Assembly: GCA_036000965.1 (NCBI GenBank)
Contig: DASYUT010000124.1
Coordinates: 51,968-115,967, forward strand
Length of the DNA: 64,000 bases
Source: Actinomycetes bacterium
GTDB lineage: Bacteria; Actinomycetota; CALGFH01
Direction of reading: 5' to 3'
Part shown: positions 36,191 to 45,563 of the stretch, piece after piece
Position numbering within the stretch: position 1 is the first letter of the stretch
How the letters are laid out: every line of letters begins with the position of its first letter
Translations under genes and position numbers: made by a program
The notes under the pieces: generated by a model
The model's database searches: none
What the model saw: the letters and a program-made list of their open reading frames with translations, nothing else
Told to the model about the DNA's origin: nothing

Positions 36191-37922
36191 TCCGCAGGTC
36201 GAGCTTGGAGCTCGCCTTGCCGCCGCGATCGTGGACGCGTTCGGAGACGAATGGGCCGGCGTCGACCCGGTCGTCCGCCAATCGGACTTCGGCGACTACC
36301 AGGCGAACGTTGCGATGGGGCTCGGGAAGACGCTTGGACGGGCTCCGAGGGACGTGGCCGCCCAGATCGTGGCCCACGTGGATGTCGGCGACATCTGTGA
36401 GACCGCGCAGGTGAGTGGCCCGGGCTTCGTGAACCTGACGCTGCGAGATGACTGGATCGCCAGCAGGGCGAGCGAGCTGCTCGCCGACGTTCGCCTCGGA
36501 GTCTCGCCGGCCACGAGGCCGGAGACAATTGTCGTGGACTACTCCGCTCCCAATGTGGCCAAGGAAATGCATGTTGGCCACCTTCGCACCACGATCATCG
36601 GCGATGCCCTCACGCGCGTGCTCGGCTTCCTCGGCCACCGGGTCATTCGCCAGAACCACATCGGTGACTGGGGGACGCCGTTTGGCATGCTCATCGAGCA
36701 TCTCGTCGACGTCGGCGAGGGGCAGGCGGCCGCCGAGCTGTCCACCGGCGAGCTCACTGCCTTCTACCAGCAGGCGAGCGCCAAGTTCAAAGCCGACGAG
36801 GCCTTTGCCGACCGTGCCAGGCGCCGTGTCGTGGCGCTGCAGCGGGGTGAGCCAGCGACGCTCCGGCTCTGGCTGGTCCTTGTGAAGGGCTCCGAGCGGT
36901 ACTTCACCACGGTGTACGAGCGGCTTGGAGTGCTGCTCACGCGAGCCGACAGCGACCCGGAGAGCTTCTACAACCCCGCGCTGCCGGAGGTCGCCGCCGA
37001 GCTCCAAGCAGCCGGGCTGGCCACCGTCAGCGAGGGGGCGTTGTGCGCGTTTCCTCCTGGCTTCTCGAGCCGTGACGGCAGGCCGCTGCCCCTCATCATC
37101 CAGAAGCGCGACGGCGGGTATGGCTACAGCGCAACTGACCTCGCCGCCGTGCGCTTCCGAGTCCGTGAGCTGGGCGCGGGCAGGCTCGTCTATGTCGTCG
37201 GCGCGCCCCAGGCTCTGCACTTCGCTATGGTGTTCGCGGTCGCACGCCAGGCCGGGTGGCTGGACTCCGAGCGCGGCCGCGCCGAACATGTCGCTTGCGG
37301 TTCAGTTCTTGGTACTGACGGGAAGATGCTGCGAACCCGGAGCGGTCGGCCGGTCAAGCTTGCCGCCCTGCTGGACGAGGCGGTCGAGCGGGCCGCCGAG
37401 TTCCTCGCTGCACGCGCGGAGCTGAGCTCCGAGACCCAGGCCGCTGTGGCACGGGCAGCCGGCATCGGGGCCATCAAGTACGCCGACCTGTCCTACCACC
37501 GCGAACGTGACTACGTCTTCGACTGGGAGCGCATGCTCTCCCTCGACGGCAACACGGCTCCCTATCTCCAGTATGCCAACGCCAGGATTCACTCGATCTT
37601 CCGCCGGGCTGGCAGCGACCCAGGCGAGATCGCAAGCACCCAGCTCGTGCCTGGTCACCCGGCCGAGCGGGCGCTCGCCCTCAGGCTGCTCGGCTTCGAC
37701 AATGCCGTGTGGAATACGGCCGACACCCTCGAGCCGCACCGGCTGTGCACCTATCTCCACGAGCTGGCTACCGACTTCACCGGGTTCTACGAGCGCTGTC
37801 CGGTGCTCGGCGCCGAGCAGGAATCTGTCACCCGCTCCCGCCTGGGGCTGTGCGCCCTGACCTCCAGAATTCTCGAAAAGGGTCTTGACCTGCTGGGCAT
37901 CGAAGCTCCGCAAGAGATGTAG
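36183..37922 (+). CDS. argS: Arginyl-tRNA synthetase, atypical codon use
   Basis: A 579-residue class I synthetase. An additional N-terminal domain (about residues 1-90) is followed by APNVAKEMHVGHLRTTIIGD with the HIGH-like HVGH, GDWGTPFG, the KMSKS-like DGKMLRTRSG and a C-terminal DALR anticodon domain. It charges tRNA-Arg. The gene overlaps glk but uses visibly more A/T-ending codons than its neighbours, and glk-argS is not a usual pairing, so acquisition or a second argS copy is possible. The length is normal and no motif is damaged. Confidence 0.92.
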   Translation: MADPQVELGARLAAAIVDAFGDEWAGVDPVVRQSDFGDYQANVAMGLGKTLGRAPRDVAAQIVAHVDVGDICETAQVSGPGFVNLTLRDDWIASRASELLADVRLGVSPATRPETIVVDYSAPNVAKEMHVGHLRTTIIGDALTRVLGFLGHRVIRQNHIGDWGTPFGMLIEHLVDVGEGQAAAELSTGELTAFYQQASAKFKADEAFADRARRRVVALQRGEPATLRLWLVLVKGSERYFTTVYERLGVLLTRADSDPESFYNPALPEVAAELQAAGLATVSEGALCAFPPGFSSRDGRPLPLIIQKRDGGYGYSATDLAAVRFRVRELGAGRLVYVVGAPQALHFAMVFAVARQAGWLDSERGRAEHVACGSVLGTDGKMLRTRSGRPVKLAALLDEAVERAAEFLAARAELSSETQAAVARAAGIGAIKYADLSYHRERDYVFDWERMLSLDGNTAPYLQYANARIHSIFRRAGSDPGEIASTQLVPGHPAERALALRLLGFDNAVWNTADTLEPHRLCTYLHELATDFTGFYERCPVLGAEQESVTRSRLGLCALTSRILEKGLDLLGIEAPQEM

Positions 37923-38126
37923 CCCGGCATCCTCATGAACCAAGATCGGCTGGACGTGGGCCGGCAACACCCGCTGAAGAAATGGAGCGTGAGGTGCGCC
38001 AGAGCGGCATGGCCGACCCGATGATCGTCCACTGGCCCAAGAATACGAAACCAAAGAGACCCCGTTGATCTCTGGTACGTCGTTCCGGAGTGCCACGCAC
38101 TGCTTTGCAAGTGATTCGTAGGACTC

Positions 38127-38552
38127 TCAGGCCTGGCCAGGTGCGTCAACGTTCTGCAGACGCACCTGACCGCGAGCCACAGCCTTGCCGTCCTGCGCGC
38201 GGGTGATGACGACCTGCCAGAGCTGCTGGGTGCGGCCTTGCTGGATCGGTTCGGCAACAACGTTGAGGCGTCCCTCACGTGCGGGACGCAGGAAGTCGGT
38301 CACATTGGTGACGCCGACAGCGAGCTGCCCGCGATCCTTGATCGCCTGGTAGGCCCCGGTGGTGGCAAAGGTCTCGATGATCGCGGTGTACACACCGCCG
38401 TGCACCAAGCCCCATGGCTGGTGATGGTCGGCCCCGACCTCGAACCAGCCAGTCACGTAATCTCCGCGCTCCTCGTCAAAGTGCGCACCGAGCAGGCGCA
38501 TGAACGCGCTTTGTCCCTCCGGCTCCGTCGTGGTGACCGACGATGCTGCCAC
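38127..38552 (-). CDS. PaaI-type hotdog thioesterase
   Basis: A 141-residue hotdog-fold protein with the PaaI-family active-site segment WGLVHGGVYTAIIETFATT and VTDFLRPAREGRLNVVAE. It hydrolyses acyl- or aryl-CoA thioesters. GTG 38552 is preferred because AAGGAG lies 6 nt upstream; the in-frame GTG at 38591 has no such site. Codon use resembles argS more than the high-GC3 neighbours, with which it converges. Confidence 0.85.
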   Translation of the reverse strand: MAASSVTTTEPEGQSAFMRLLGAHFDEERGDYVTGWFEVGADHHQPWGLVHGGVYTAIIETFATTGAYQAIKDRGQLAVGVTNVTDFLRPAREGRLNVVAEPIQQGRTQQLWQVVITRAQDGKAVARGQVRLQNVDAPGQA

Positions 38553-38745
38553 TATCGGCTCCTTACGTTTCGAATGCTTGTCGCCTGTCACCGAGGCTAC
38601 CCTGGGTGAACCCTGGGTGCCGGCCTGACCGAGTCCTGGTCGCGACGAAGGGCTGCGGCCCCGCCGCCAGCTCCGCGCACCCCGTTCGTTTCGTCATCTC
38701 GCCGGCTCCTCCCGTGGCCACCACTGCGACAGCGCCACCAGCGTG

Positions 38746-41274
38746 CTAATGGGGGGCGTCGAAGGTGCCGTCCTGCTCCAGGTCCTGGAGCCGCCTGCGG
38801 AGTTCGCGGAGCTGGGTGAGCCGACGCTCTGTGGTCGCCCCGAGCCACAGCAGCAGCAGGCCGGCGGCGCCGATCGTGACCCAGCGTGGGAGCTGGGCGG
38901 CGACCGGCGCAACGGTGTCCACACCCAGCCCGACGAGCGTGACCGCGCCGAGCACCAGCGGCGCCTGGAGCCTGGCGCGGGCGCCGACCAGCACGACCAG
39001 CAGCGCGCCACCGGTGAGCAGCAGCGGGCGGGCCACGCCGCCCCGGTCGATCACCAGGTCGAGACTGGGCAGGAGCGCCACCGCGAGCCCAGGCCCAAAG
39101 GCAAGCCACGAACTGAGCTGCGTCCGACCTCGGCGCGCCACCACACCCGCGACGAGGGCGACGGCGGCCGCCGGCAGCGTGTACGCCTCCAGGAGGGTCA
39201 CGTCGGCGACGGACAACCATGCCCAGGTCGCGGCCACCGCCGCCGCCGCGCCGCACCACAGGTAGCCGCGGCGGGCAGGCCGCACCGCGGCGACAAGCAG
39301 CATCGGGACGGCCGCGGTCAGCGCACTGGCCAGCCAGCGCTCCTTCCCAGCCGTGAGCAGGACGCCCAGGACGAGGCCGGCAAGGCCGAGCGATTCGGCG
39401 ACCGGACCTTCCCCCGTGCCCTGCCGCCAGAGTGCTCCGGCCACGAGCACGGCGCCCGCCGCGACGGCTACCGCCAAGCCCGCCTCGGGTGCTCCCCCGC
39501 CCGCGCTCACGACCGTGGCCGCGCTCTCGCCGAGCACGGCGCCGGCTGCGACAGCGGCGTAGCCGCGGCGCAGCCACGGGGTTCGGGACGCCCCGGCAGC
39601 GATCGCCGCCGCGGGAGCGAGCACACCAAGAAACCCGAGCGTGCCGGCCTCGGTGGCGAGCGCCCACGAGGTGGCCAGAACCACCAGCACGGCTGCGCAG
39701 CCTGCAAGGGTGTGGGCCGCCGGGCTCCCCTCACCCCGGTCAACCAGCACCGCCCCAGCTCCTCCCGCGAGCGAGGCGGATGCCGTGAGGAGCAGTGCCG
39801 TCCACAGCGGCCATCCGGCCGCCAGCGGGAGCACGGCCACGATGCCCACGGCCGCGGCCGACACGACCATGCCGGCCAGTCGGGGCGCGATGACCCGCGA
39901 CCCGCGTGCCGGCGCGGCTGCGAGGCCAGCTGCGCCGGCGCAAGCCAGCAGTGTGATGACGGCCGGGTAGCCCCCGCCGAGACCGCCCTCGGCGGACCAG
40001 AGGCGTTCGACCGCGTCGGAGGCGTCCGAGGTGAGCCGCGCCGTCCACGGGTCAGTGGCCCACGCCAGCGGGGCGACCAGCGCCTCAAGCAGCGGTCCGA
40101 GCAGGCCCACCACGCCCACGGCGAGGGTGGCGCCAGCCGCCAGCGTGTTACCACGCTCAAGCGCCCGCGGCAGCATGCGACCCAGGCCGACGGCGGCAGC
40201 CCCGAGCACGGCCACCGCCGCCAGCAGCGCCCACGACCTCCACTCCGCCGCAAGAAGGATGCCGCCGCTGGCGAGCAGCGCCCCTGCCGCGACCGCCACC
40301 AGCCCGTCCAGCGCGGCACGGCCCACCCGCCCGATGAGCATGGCGCGGGCCGCGGCAGGCGCCAGCGCCATTGTGGCAAGGGCCGCCGCGGGCCCGGCCG
40401 CGCTTGCGGCGTCCCCAATGGGCGGGGACTGCAAGACGGCGCCGAGGGCGGCGAACTCGAGCACGACGGCGCCGACGCCGAGCGCAACCGCGGCCAAGCG
40501 CCACGCCCTGTTCTCAGCCAGCGTGGCACCCCCCGCGGCGGACGCGGCGGCCACCAGCGCCAGCCCGACGCCGACCGTCCAAGGGGCGTCGGCGACCGTC
40601 GCGACGACCAGCACCGCGCACGCCTGGGCGAGCACCGCCGCGGCGAGGCGCTGCACCCGCAGCCACCGCGCCGCAGCCGCCGCGACCGCCGCGCCGATCC
40701 CGGTGCCAAGCGCCCACCACGCCGGCACCGACCAGGCGGCCGCCACCCCGGCGCGCCGGACCGCGTACCAGTCGACCAGCCAGAGCGCCAGAGCCAGCCC
40801 GCCGAGCGCCTCGGCAGTGGCGGGCAGGCGACGACGGGTGGCTGTGGCGCCCACCGCCGCCACAAGGGTGACGCCGGCGAGCAGCCCGGCGCGGCCCGCG
40901 TCGCCAAGGCGGATCCACGCCACCACGGCGAAGATGAGCGCCGCCAGCGCCACCAGGACCGACCCGAGCCACAGCAGGACACCGCGCACCAGCTCCGGAC
41001 GCCACTCGCGCGGAGGGCCGGGTGCGGCCCGGGCGGTCTCGGAAGCCAGCACCTGGAGCAGACGGCTCTGCTCGAGCCGCAGGGAGGCGGCCTCCGCCGC
41101 CAGCGCCCGCTGCTGCTCACCGATCCCGTCGAGGCGGTGCACCACCACGCGCAGACGTGCGGCGTCGGCGCCGAGCTGCTGCAGCCCACACCAGGGACAG
41201 CGGGCGGACTCACCGGTGAGGCGCAGGCAACGCGGGCACCATCGTGTTGTGGCTGCATGCTCCGCATCAGTCAT
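38746..41274 (-). CDS. Large polytopic membrane protein, SCO7613-like
   Basis: An 842-residue protein. An N-terminal zinc ribbon (Cys13, Cys16, Cys26, Cys29 in CPRC and CPWC) and a short coiled segment (about residues 45-80) are followed by some 25-28 hydrophobic helices. It ends in a charged, helical tail (TERRLTQLRELRRRLQDLEQ). This layout matches the SCO7613 family of actinobacteria, which has no known function. ATG 41274 has AAAGGA 6 nt upstream. Very Ala/Leu/Gly-rich, with long open frames on the opposite strand as a by-product. Confidence 0.8.
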   Translation of the reverse strand: MTDAEHAATTRWCPRCLRLTGESARCPWCGLQQLGADAARLRVVVHRLDGIGEQQRALAAEAASLRLEQSRLLQVLASETARAAPGPPREWRPELVRGVLLWLGSVLVALAALIFAVVAWIRLGDAGRAGLLAGVTLVAAVGATATRRRLPATAEALGGLALALWLVDWYAVRRAGVAAAWSVPAWWALGTGIGAAVAAAAARWLRVQRLAAAVLAQACAVLVVATVADAPWTVGVGLALVAAASAAGGATLAENRAWRLAAVALGVGAVVLEFAALGAVLQSPPIGDAASAAGPAAALATMALAPAAARAMLIGRVGRAALDGLVAVAAGALLASGGILLAAEWRSWALLAAVAVLGAAAVGLGRMLPRALERGNTLAAGATLAVGVVGLLGPLLEALVAPLAWATDPWTARLTSDASDAVERLWSAEGGLGGGYPAVITLLACAGAAGLAAAPARGSRVIAPRLAGMVVSAAAVGIVAVLPLAAGWPLWTALLLTASASLAGGAGAVLVDRGEGSPAAHTLAGCAAVLVVLATSWALATEAGTLGFLGVLAPAAAIAAGASRTPWLRRGYAAVAAGAVLGESAATVVSAGGGAPEAGLAVAVAAGAVLVAGALWRQGTGEGPVAESLGLAGLVLGVLLTAGKERWLASALTAAVPMLLVAAVRPARRGYLWCGAAAAVAATWAWLSVADVTLLEAYTLPAAAVALVAGVVARRGRTQLSSWLAFGPGLAVALLPSLDLVIDRGGVARPLLLTGGALLVVLVGARARLQAPLVLGAVTLVGLGVDTVAPVAAQLPRWVTIGAAGLLLLWLGATTERRLTQLRELRRRLQDLEQDGTFDAPH

Positions 41275-41678
41275 GCCCGGTCCTTTCGCTCGGCCATCCC
41301 TGCTCCACAGGATGATCATCGCCGGGCGCCCTCACCAGCCGGTCTTGTGCTCATCTTCGGCGCCGAAAAGCGCCCAGCGATGACTGGGTACTTCCCGCAT
41401 CTTCGGGTCCCCTGGGGGCGCTGTTGCATGGGGCCGTACCCCATATCCAGCGCGCCCGCCACGATGAACGAGTTGTCCGAGCTGGAGCTCGTGGAGCGCT
41501 CGGGCGCCACGGTCCAGCAGATCCAGCGGCTGGGTGCCTTCCGGCGTCCGGGCCCGGGGCGCCTTCCGCCGTCCGGGTCGGGGTGCCGGCCGGCACCCCG
41601 AGTCGCGGCAGACCTGGCAGAGCGGGCAAGGCAGGTAATTCGGATGCGGCTGGCAGGGCGCGCCGCTATGGTCGGGGG
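41275..41678 (+). other. Non-coding gap with a possible MerR-like gene remnant
   Basis: A 400-bp space between divergent genes. Near 41464 a short plus-strand frame reads NELSELELVERSGATVQQIQ, which resembles the MerR-like helix-turn-helix at the start of actinobacterial adenylate-cyclase regulators, but it degrades within 30 codons. A partial ATGATCAT element lies at about 41302-41320. Promoters for both flanking genes must lie here; none is clear. Confidence 0.3.
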
Positions 41679-43553
41679 ATGGCGTCAGGACCGGGGGGCT
41701 TCGCACGGCTGCGCTCGCTGTGGCGGGTGCGCTCCTACGTGCGGCCCTACGCGGCCCAGATGGTCACCATGGCCGCGGCCGCACTGCTCGGGGTCGGAGC
41801 CGGGATCGCCATCCCGCTGGTGACCAAGTCGGTGATCGACGGGCCGATCGCCCGTGGTGACCGGCCCCGCCTGCTGCCCCTCAGCCTGCTCGCGCTTGGC
41901 CTGGGCGCCGCCGAGGCGCTGCTCACGTTCGTGCGCCGCTGGGCGCAGTCGTCGGCCGCGCTCGGCGTGGAGGCTGCGATGCGCAGTGACCTGTACCGGC
42001 ACCTGCAGCGGCTCCCGGTCTCCTTCCACGACCGCTGGCAGTCCGGCCAGCTGCTGTCCCGCGCGGTCGCCGACCTCTCGGTCATCCGCCGGTTCATCGG
42101 CTTCGGCGTGATCTTCATGGTGGTCAACGCGCTCACCTTCGTCACCGTGATCGTCCTGCTGGTGCGCCTGTACCCGCCGCTGGGGCTGCTCGTGCTCGCC
42201 TCGGCCCTGCCCATCGTGTGGCTGTCCGCCCGCTTCCAGCGGGCCTACATCGGCGTCTCCCGCCGGGTCCAGGACCAGCTCGGCGACCTCACCACCCTGG
42301 TCGAGGAGTCGGCCACCGGCATCCGGGTCATCAAGGCGTTCGGCCGCCGCGGGCTGGTCGGCGAGCGGTTCGGCCGGAGCGCCCGGCGCCTCCACGACTC
42401 GGCCCTGGAGAGCGTCCGCCTGCGGGCCCGGTTCTGGGCGGTGCTCGACCTCGTCCCGAGCCTCACCCTGGCCGTGGTGCTGTGCGTCGGGGCGCTGGCC
42501 GTCGCCCAGGGCAGCCTCAGCCTGGGCGGGCTGATCGCCTTCATGTCGCTCCAGCTGCTGCTGGTCTGGCCGGTCGAGGCGCTCGGCTGGCTGCTGGCCA
42601 ACGGCCAGGAGGCGGCCACCGCGGCCGAGCGCGTCTACGAGGTGCTGGACACCCGGTCCGACATCGTCGACCGGCCCGGCGCGGCCGCCCTGGCCCGGGC
42701 CCGCGGGCACCTGCGCTTCGAGCGGGTCGGGTTCCGCTACCCGGGCGCCGACCGCCCGGTGCTCCACGACGTCACCCTCGACGTGCGCCCGGGGGAGACC
42801 GTGGCGCTGGTCGGCGTGACCGGGTCGGGCAAGACCACGCTGGCCTCGCTGGTGCCCCGCCTGTACGACGCCAGCCAGGGCCGCATCACCCTCGACGGCG
42901 TCGACCTGCGCGACCTGCGGCTGTCCTCGCTCCGCGCCCACGTGGCGGCCGCATTCGAGGAGCCGATCCTGTTCTCGGCCAGCGTCCGGGAGAACCTGCT
43001 CCTCGGCGCGCCCGGCGCGAGCGAGGACGCGGTCGCCGAGGCGCTCGCCGTGGCCCGGGCCGAGTTCGTGCTCGACCTGCCCTGGGGGCTGGACACCCGC
43101 ATCGGCGAGCAGGGCCTCAGCCTGTCCGGCGGGCAGCGGCAGCGGCTCGCGCTCGCCCGCGCGGTGATCGCCCGCCCCCGCGTCCTGGTCCTGGACGACC
43201 CGCTCTCCGCCCTCGACGTGCACACCGAGGCGCTCGTCGAGCAGGCCCTGGCCCGCGTCCTGCACGGCACGACCGGGCTGGTGGTGGTGCACCGGCCGTC
43301 CACGCTGGCCCTGGCCGACCGGGTCGCGCTGCTCGAGGGCGGCACCATCGCCTCGGTCGGCACCCACGGCGAGCTGATGGCGTCCGTGCCGTCCTACCGC
43401 GCCATCCTCTCCCAGGAGGCCGGGACGCCGGGCCCAGGCCGGGCGCGGGTGCCAGGCGACACCGAGGCGCGGGTGCCAGGGGACACCGGGGCGTGGGTGC
43501 CAGGGGACACCGGGGCCCGGGTGCCCGGCGACACCGGGGCGCGGGCCTCGTGA
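41679..43553 (+). CDS. ABC exporter half-transporter, degenerate-site subunit
   Basis: A 624-residue type IV (B-family) exporter half: six hydrophobic helices in residues of about 20-320 and one nucleotide-binding domain. Walker A is GVTGSGKTT, the signature LSGGQRQRLALARAVI, Walker B VLVLDDPLSALD and the H-loop VVVHRPST. The catalytic Glu is Asp, as in the degenerate subunit of heterodimeric exporters such as TM287/288. The last 50 residues are a tandem repeat (RVPGDTGA) unrelated to the fold. GTGA overlap with the partner subunit. Substrate unknown; lipids or drugs are common for the family. Confidence 0.9.
   Translation: MASGPGGFARLRSLWRVRSYVRPYAAQMVTMAAAALLGVGAGIAIPLVTKSVIDGPIARGDRPRLLPLSLLALGLGAAEALLTFVRRWAQSSAALGVEAAMRSDLYRHLQRLPVSFHDRWQSGQLLSRAVADLSVIRRFIGFGVIFMVVNALTFVTVIVLLVRLYPPLGLLVLASALPIVWLSARFQRAYIGVSRRVQDQLGDLTTLVEESATGIRVIKAFGRRGLVGERFGRSARRLHDSALESVRLRARFWAVLDLVPSLTLAVVLCVGALAVAQGSLSLGGLIAFMSLQLLLVWPVEALGWLLANGQEAATAAERVYEVLDTRSDIVDRPGAAALARARGHLRFERVGFRYPGADRPVLHDVTLDVRPGETVALVGVTGSGKTTLASLVPRLYDASQGRITLDGVDLRDLRLSSLRAHVAAAFEEPILFSASVRENLLLGAPGASEDAVAEALAVARAEFVLDLPWGLDTRIGEQGLSLSGGQRQRLALARAVIARPRVLVLDDPLSALDVHTEALVEQALARVLHGTTGLVVVHRPSTLALADRVALLEGGTIASVGTHGELMASVPSYRAILSQEAGTPGPGRARVPGDTEARVPGDTGAWVPGDTGARVPGDTGARAS
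43435..43553 (+). repeat. 24-bp tandem repeat at the 3' end of the first exporter gene
   Basis: About four to five in-frame copies of a unit reading CGGGTGCCAGGGGACACCGG GGCG with small changes, encoding ARVPGDTG repeats right up to the GTGA junction. Confidence 0.88.
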
Positions 43554-45376
43554 GCGCCCAGGGCCTGGGCCAGTGGCGGGGGGTCGCCGCCGAGCAGGCC
43601 GATGAGGTGCCAAGCGGCGTCTCGGCGCTGCTGCGCTCGCGCAGCAGGCGGCTGCTCGGCTCCCTGCTCCGCCCCCACCGGCGGCGGCTCGGGCTGCTCC
43701 TGGCGGTCGTGCTGGTCGAGAACGCCGCCGCCATGGCCGGCCCCTACCTGGTCAAGCTCGGCATCGACCGGGGCATCCCCCCGGTCACCCGGGGCGGCGG
43801 CGCCGGCCCGCTGGCCGCCATCGTGGCGCTGCTGGTGCTGGCCGCGGTGGTGCAGGCGGTGACCCTGCGGGTCTTCCTGGTGCAGGCCGGCCGGCTCGGC
43901 CAGCAGCTCCTGTACGACCTGCGCACCCGGGTGTTCGACCACTTCCAGCGCCTCAGCCTCTCGTTCCACGAGCGGTACACCTCCGGGCGGGTGATCTCGC
44001 GCCTGACCTCCGACATGGACGCCATCGCGGAGGTGCTCGACGGCGGCCTCGAGGAGGTCGTCACCGCCGTGCTGTCGGTCGCCAGCATCGGCGTGATCAT
44101 CCTGCTCCTCGACTGGCCCCTCGGCCTGGTCACCCTCTGCGTGTTCCCGCTGCTCCTGCTGCTCACCCGCTGGTTCCGGCGCAGGTCCGCCGCGGCCTAC
44201 CGGCGCACCCGCGAGGCCGTCGCGCTCGTGATCGTGTGGTTCACCGAGTCCCTCGGGGGCATCCGGGCGGTGCAGGCGTTCCGGCGCGAGCCGCGCAACC
44301 AGGAGATCTTCGACGGGCTGAACCGCGACTACCAGGCCGCCACCATGCGGTCGTTCCGGCTCCTGGCCGTCTACGGGCCGACCATCAAGCTGCTCGGCAA
44401 CACCACCGTCGCGGTCGTGCTCCTGTACGGCGGCGTCCGCGCGCTCGACCAGCAGATGACCGTCGGGGTGCTGGCGGCGTTCCTGCTCTACCTGCGGCGC
44501 TTCTTCGAGCCGATGCAGGAGCTGAGCCAGTTCTACAACTCGCTGCAGTCAGGCGCGGCCGCGCTCGAGAAGCTCGCCGGCGTGCTCGACGAGCCCCCGT
44601 CGGTGCCGGAGCCGCCGCAGCCGGTGTCCAGGTCGAGGGCGGCCCGGGGTGCCGTCCGCTTCGAAGGCGTGCGCTTCGGCTACCGCGACCGGCCGGTCCT
44701 GCCCCACCTCGACCTCGACATCCCGGCCGGGCAGACGGTCGCCCTGGTGGGGGAGACCGGGGCGGGCAAGACGACCGTCGCCCGGCTGCTCGCCCGCTTC
44801 TACGACCCCCAGGCCGGCCGCGTCACCCTCGACGGCGTCGACCTGCGCGACCTGGCCGAGGAGGAGCTGCGGCGGGCGGTGGTGATCGTCACCCAGGAGA
44901 GCTTCCTGTTCTCGGGCACGGTCGCCGACAACGTCTCCTTCGGCCGCCCGGGCGCCTCCCGGGCCGAGGTCGAGCGGGCGGCCCGCGCGATCGGCGCCCA
45001 CGGCTTCATCGCGGCCCTCCCCGACGGCTACGACACCGACGTGCGCAAGCGCGGCGGCCGCCTCTCCGCCGGCCAGCGCCAGCTCGTCGCGTTCGCGCGC
45101 GCCTTCCTGGCCGACCCGGCCGTGCTCGTCCTCGACGAGGCGACCTCCTCGCTGGACGTGCCGAGCGAGCGGCTGGTGCAGCGCGCCCTGCGCACGATCC
45201 TGGCCGACCGGACCGCCGTGATCATCGCCCACCGCCTGTCCACGGTCGAGATCGCCGACCGGGTGCTGGTCGTCCACGGCGGTCGCGTGGTCGAGGACGG
45301 CACCCCGGCCGGCCTGCTCGCCGGCCCGGGCCGCTACGCCGACCTGCGCCGTGCCTGGCTGGACAGCCTGGCGTGA
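43550..45376 (+). CDS. ABC exporter half-transporter, canonical subunit
   Basis: A 608-residue partner of the upstream exporter half: six hydrophobic helices, then Walker A GETGAGKTT, signature RLSAGQRQLVAFARAF (LSAGQ rather than LSGGQ), Walker B VLVLDEATSSLD with the catalytic Glu, and H-loop IIAHRLST. An intact Walker B here with a weakened signature, and the opposite in the partner, gives one competent and one degenerate ATP site, the signature of a heterodimer. The GTG start overlaps the upstream stop, securing equal expression. Confidence 0.92.
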   Translation: MSAQGLGQWRGVAAEQADEVPSGVSALLRSRSRRLLGSLLRPHRRRLGLLLAVVLVENAAAMAGPYLVKLGIDRGIPPVTRGGGAGPLAAIVALLVLAAVVQAVTLRVFLVQAGRLGQQLLYDLRTRVFDHFQRLSLSFHERYTSGRVISRLTSDMDAIAEVLDGGLEEVVTAVLSVASIGVIILLLDWPLGLVTLCVFPLLLLLTRWFRRRSAAAYRRTREAVALVIVWFTESLGGIRAVQAFRREPRNQEIFDGLNRDYQAATMRSFRLLAVYGPTIKLLGNTTVAVVLLYGGVRALDQQMTVGVLAAFLLYLRRFFEPMQELSQFYNSLQSGAAALEKLAGVLDEPPSVPEPPQPVSRSRAARGAVRFEGVRFGYRDRPVLPHLDLDIPAGQTVALVGETGAGKTTVARLLARFYDPQAGRVTLDGVDLRDLAEEELRRAVVIVTQESFLFSGTVADNVSFGRPGASRAEVERAARAIGAHGFIAALPDGYDTDVRKRGGRLSAGQRQLVAFARAFLADPAVLVLDEATSSLDVPSERLVQRALRTILADRTAVIIAHRLSTVEIADRVLVVHGGRVVEDGTPAGLLAGPGRYADLRRAWLDSLA

Positions 45377-45555
45377 CCTGGCGACCGCCTGACCTCACCA
45401 CGGCCTGGCCTGGCGACCGCCCGGCCTGGCCACCGTCCCGCCTGGCCTGAACACCGCCTGGCCTGAACACCGCCTGGCCTGGCCTGAACACCGCCTGGCC
45501 TGGCCACCGTCCGGCCTGACCTGACCACGACCAGCCTGGCGACCGCCTGACCTGG
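45377..45555 (+). repeat. Degenerate minisatellite after the exporter operon
   Basis: About nine imperfect copies of a unit of about 18 bp (CCTGGCCTGAACACCGCC and GGCCTGGCGACCGCC variants) fill the gap between the exporter stop and the patatin stop. No coding or classical terminator signal is seen inside. Confidence 0.8.
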
Positions 45556-45563
45556 TCGGCCGC

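Noticed and set aside
38743..41823. A 1026-codon plus-strand frame opposite the SCO7613-like gene
   Set aside because: It is the complement of an Ala/Leu/Gly-rich membrane protein. Only a short stretch near 41464 looked gene-like and was noted separately.
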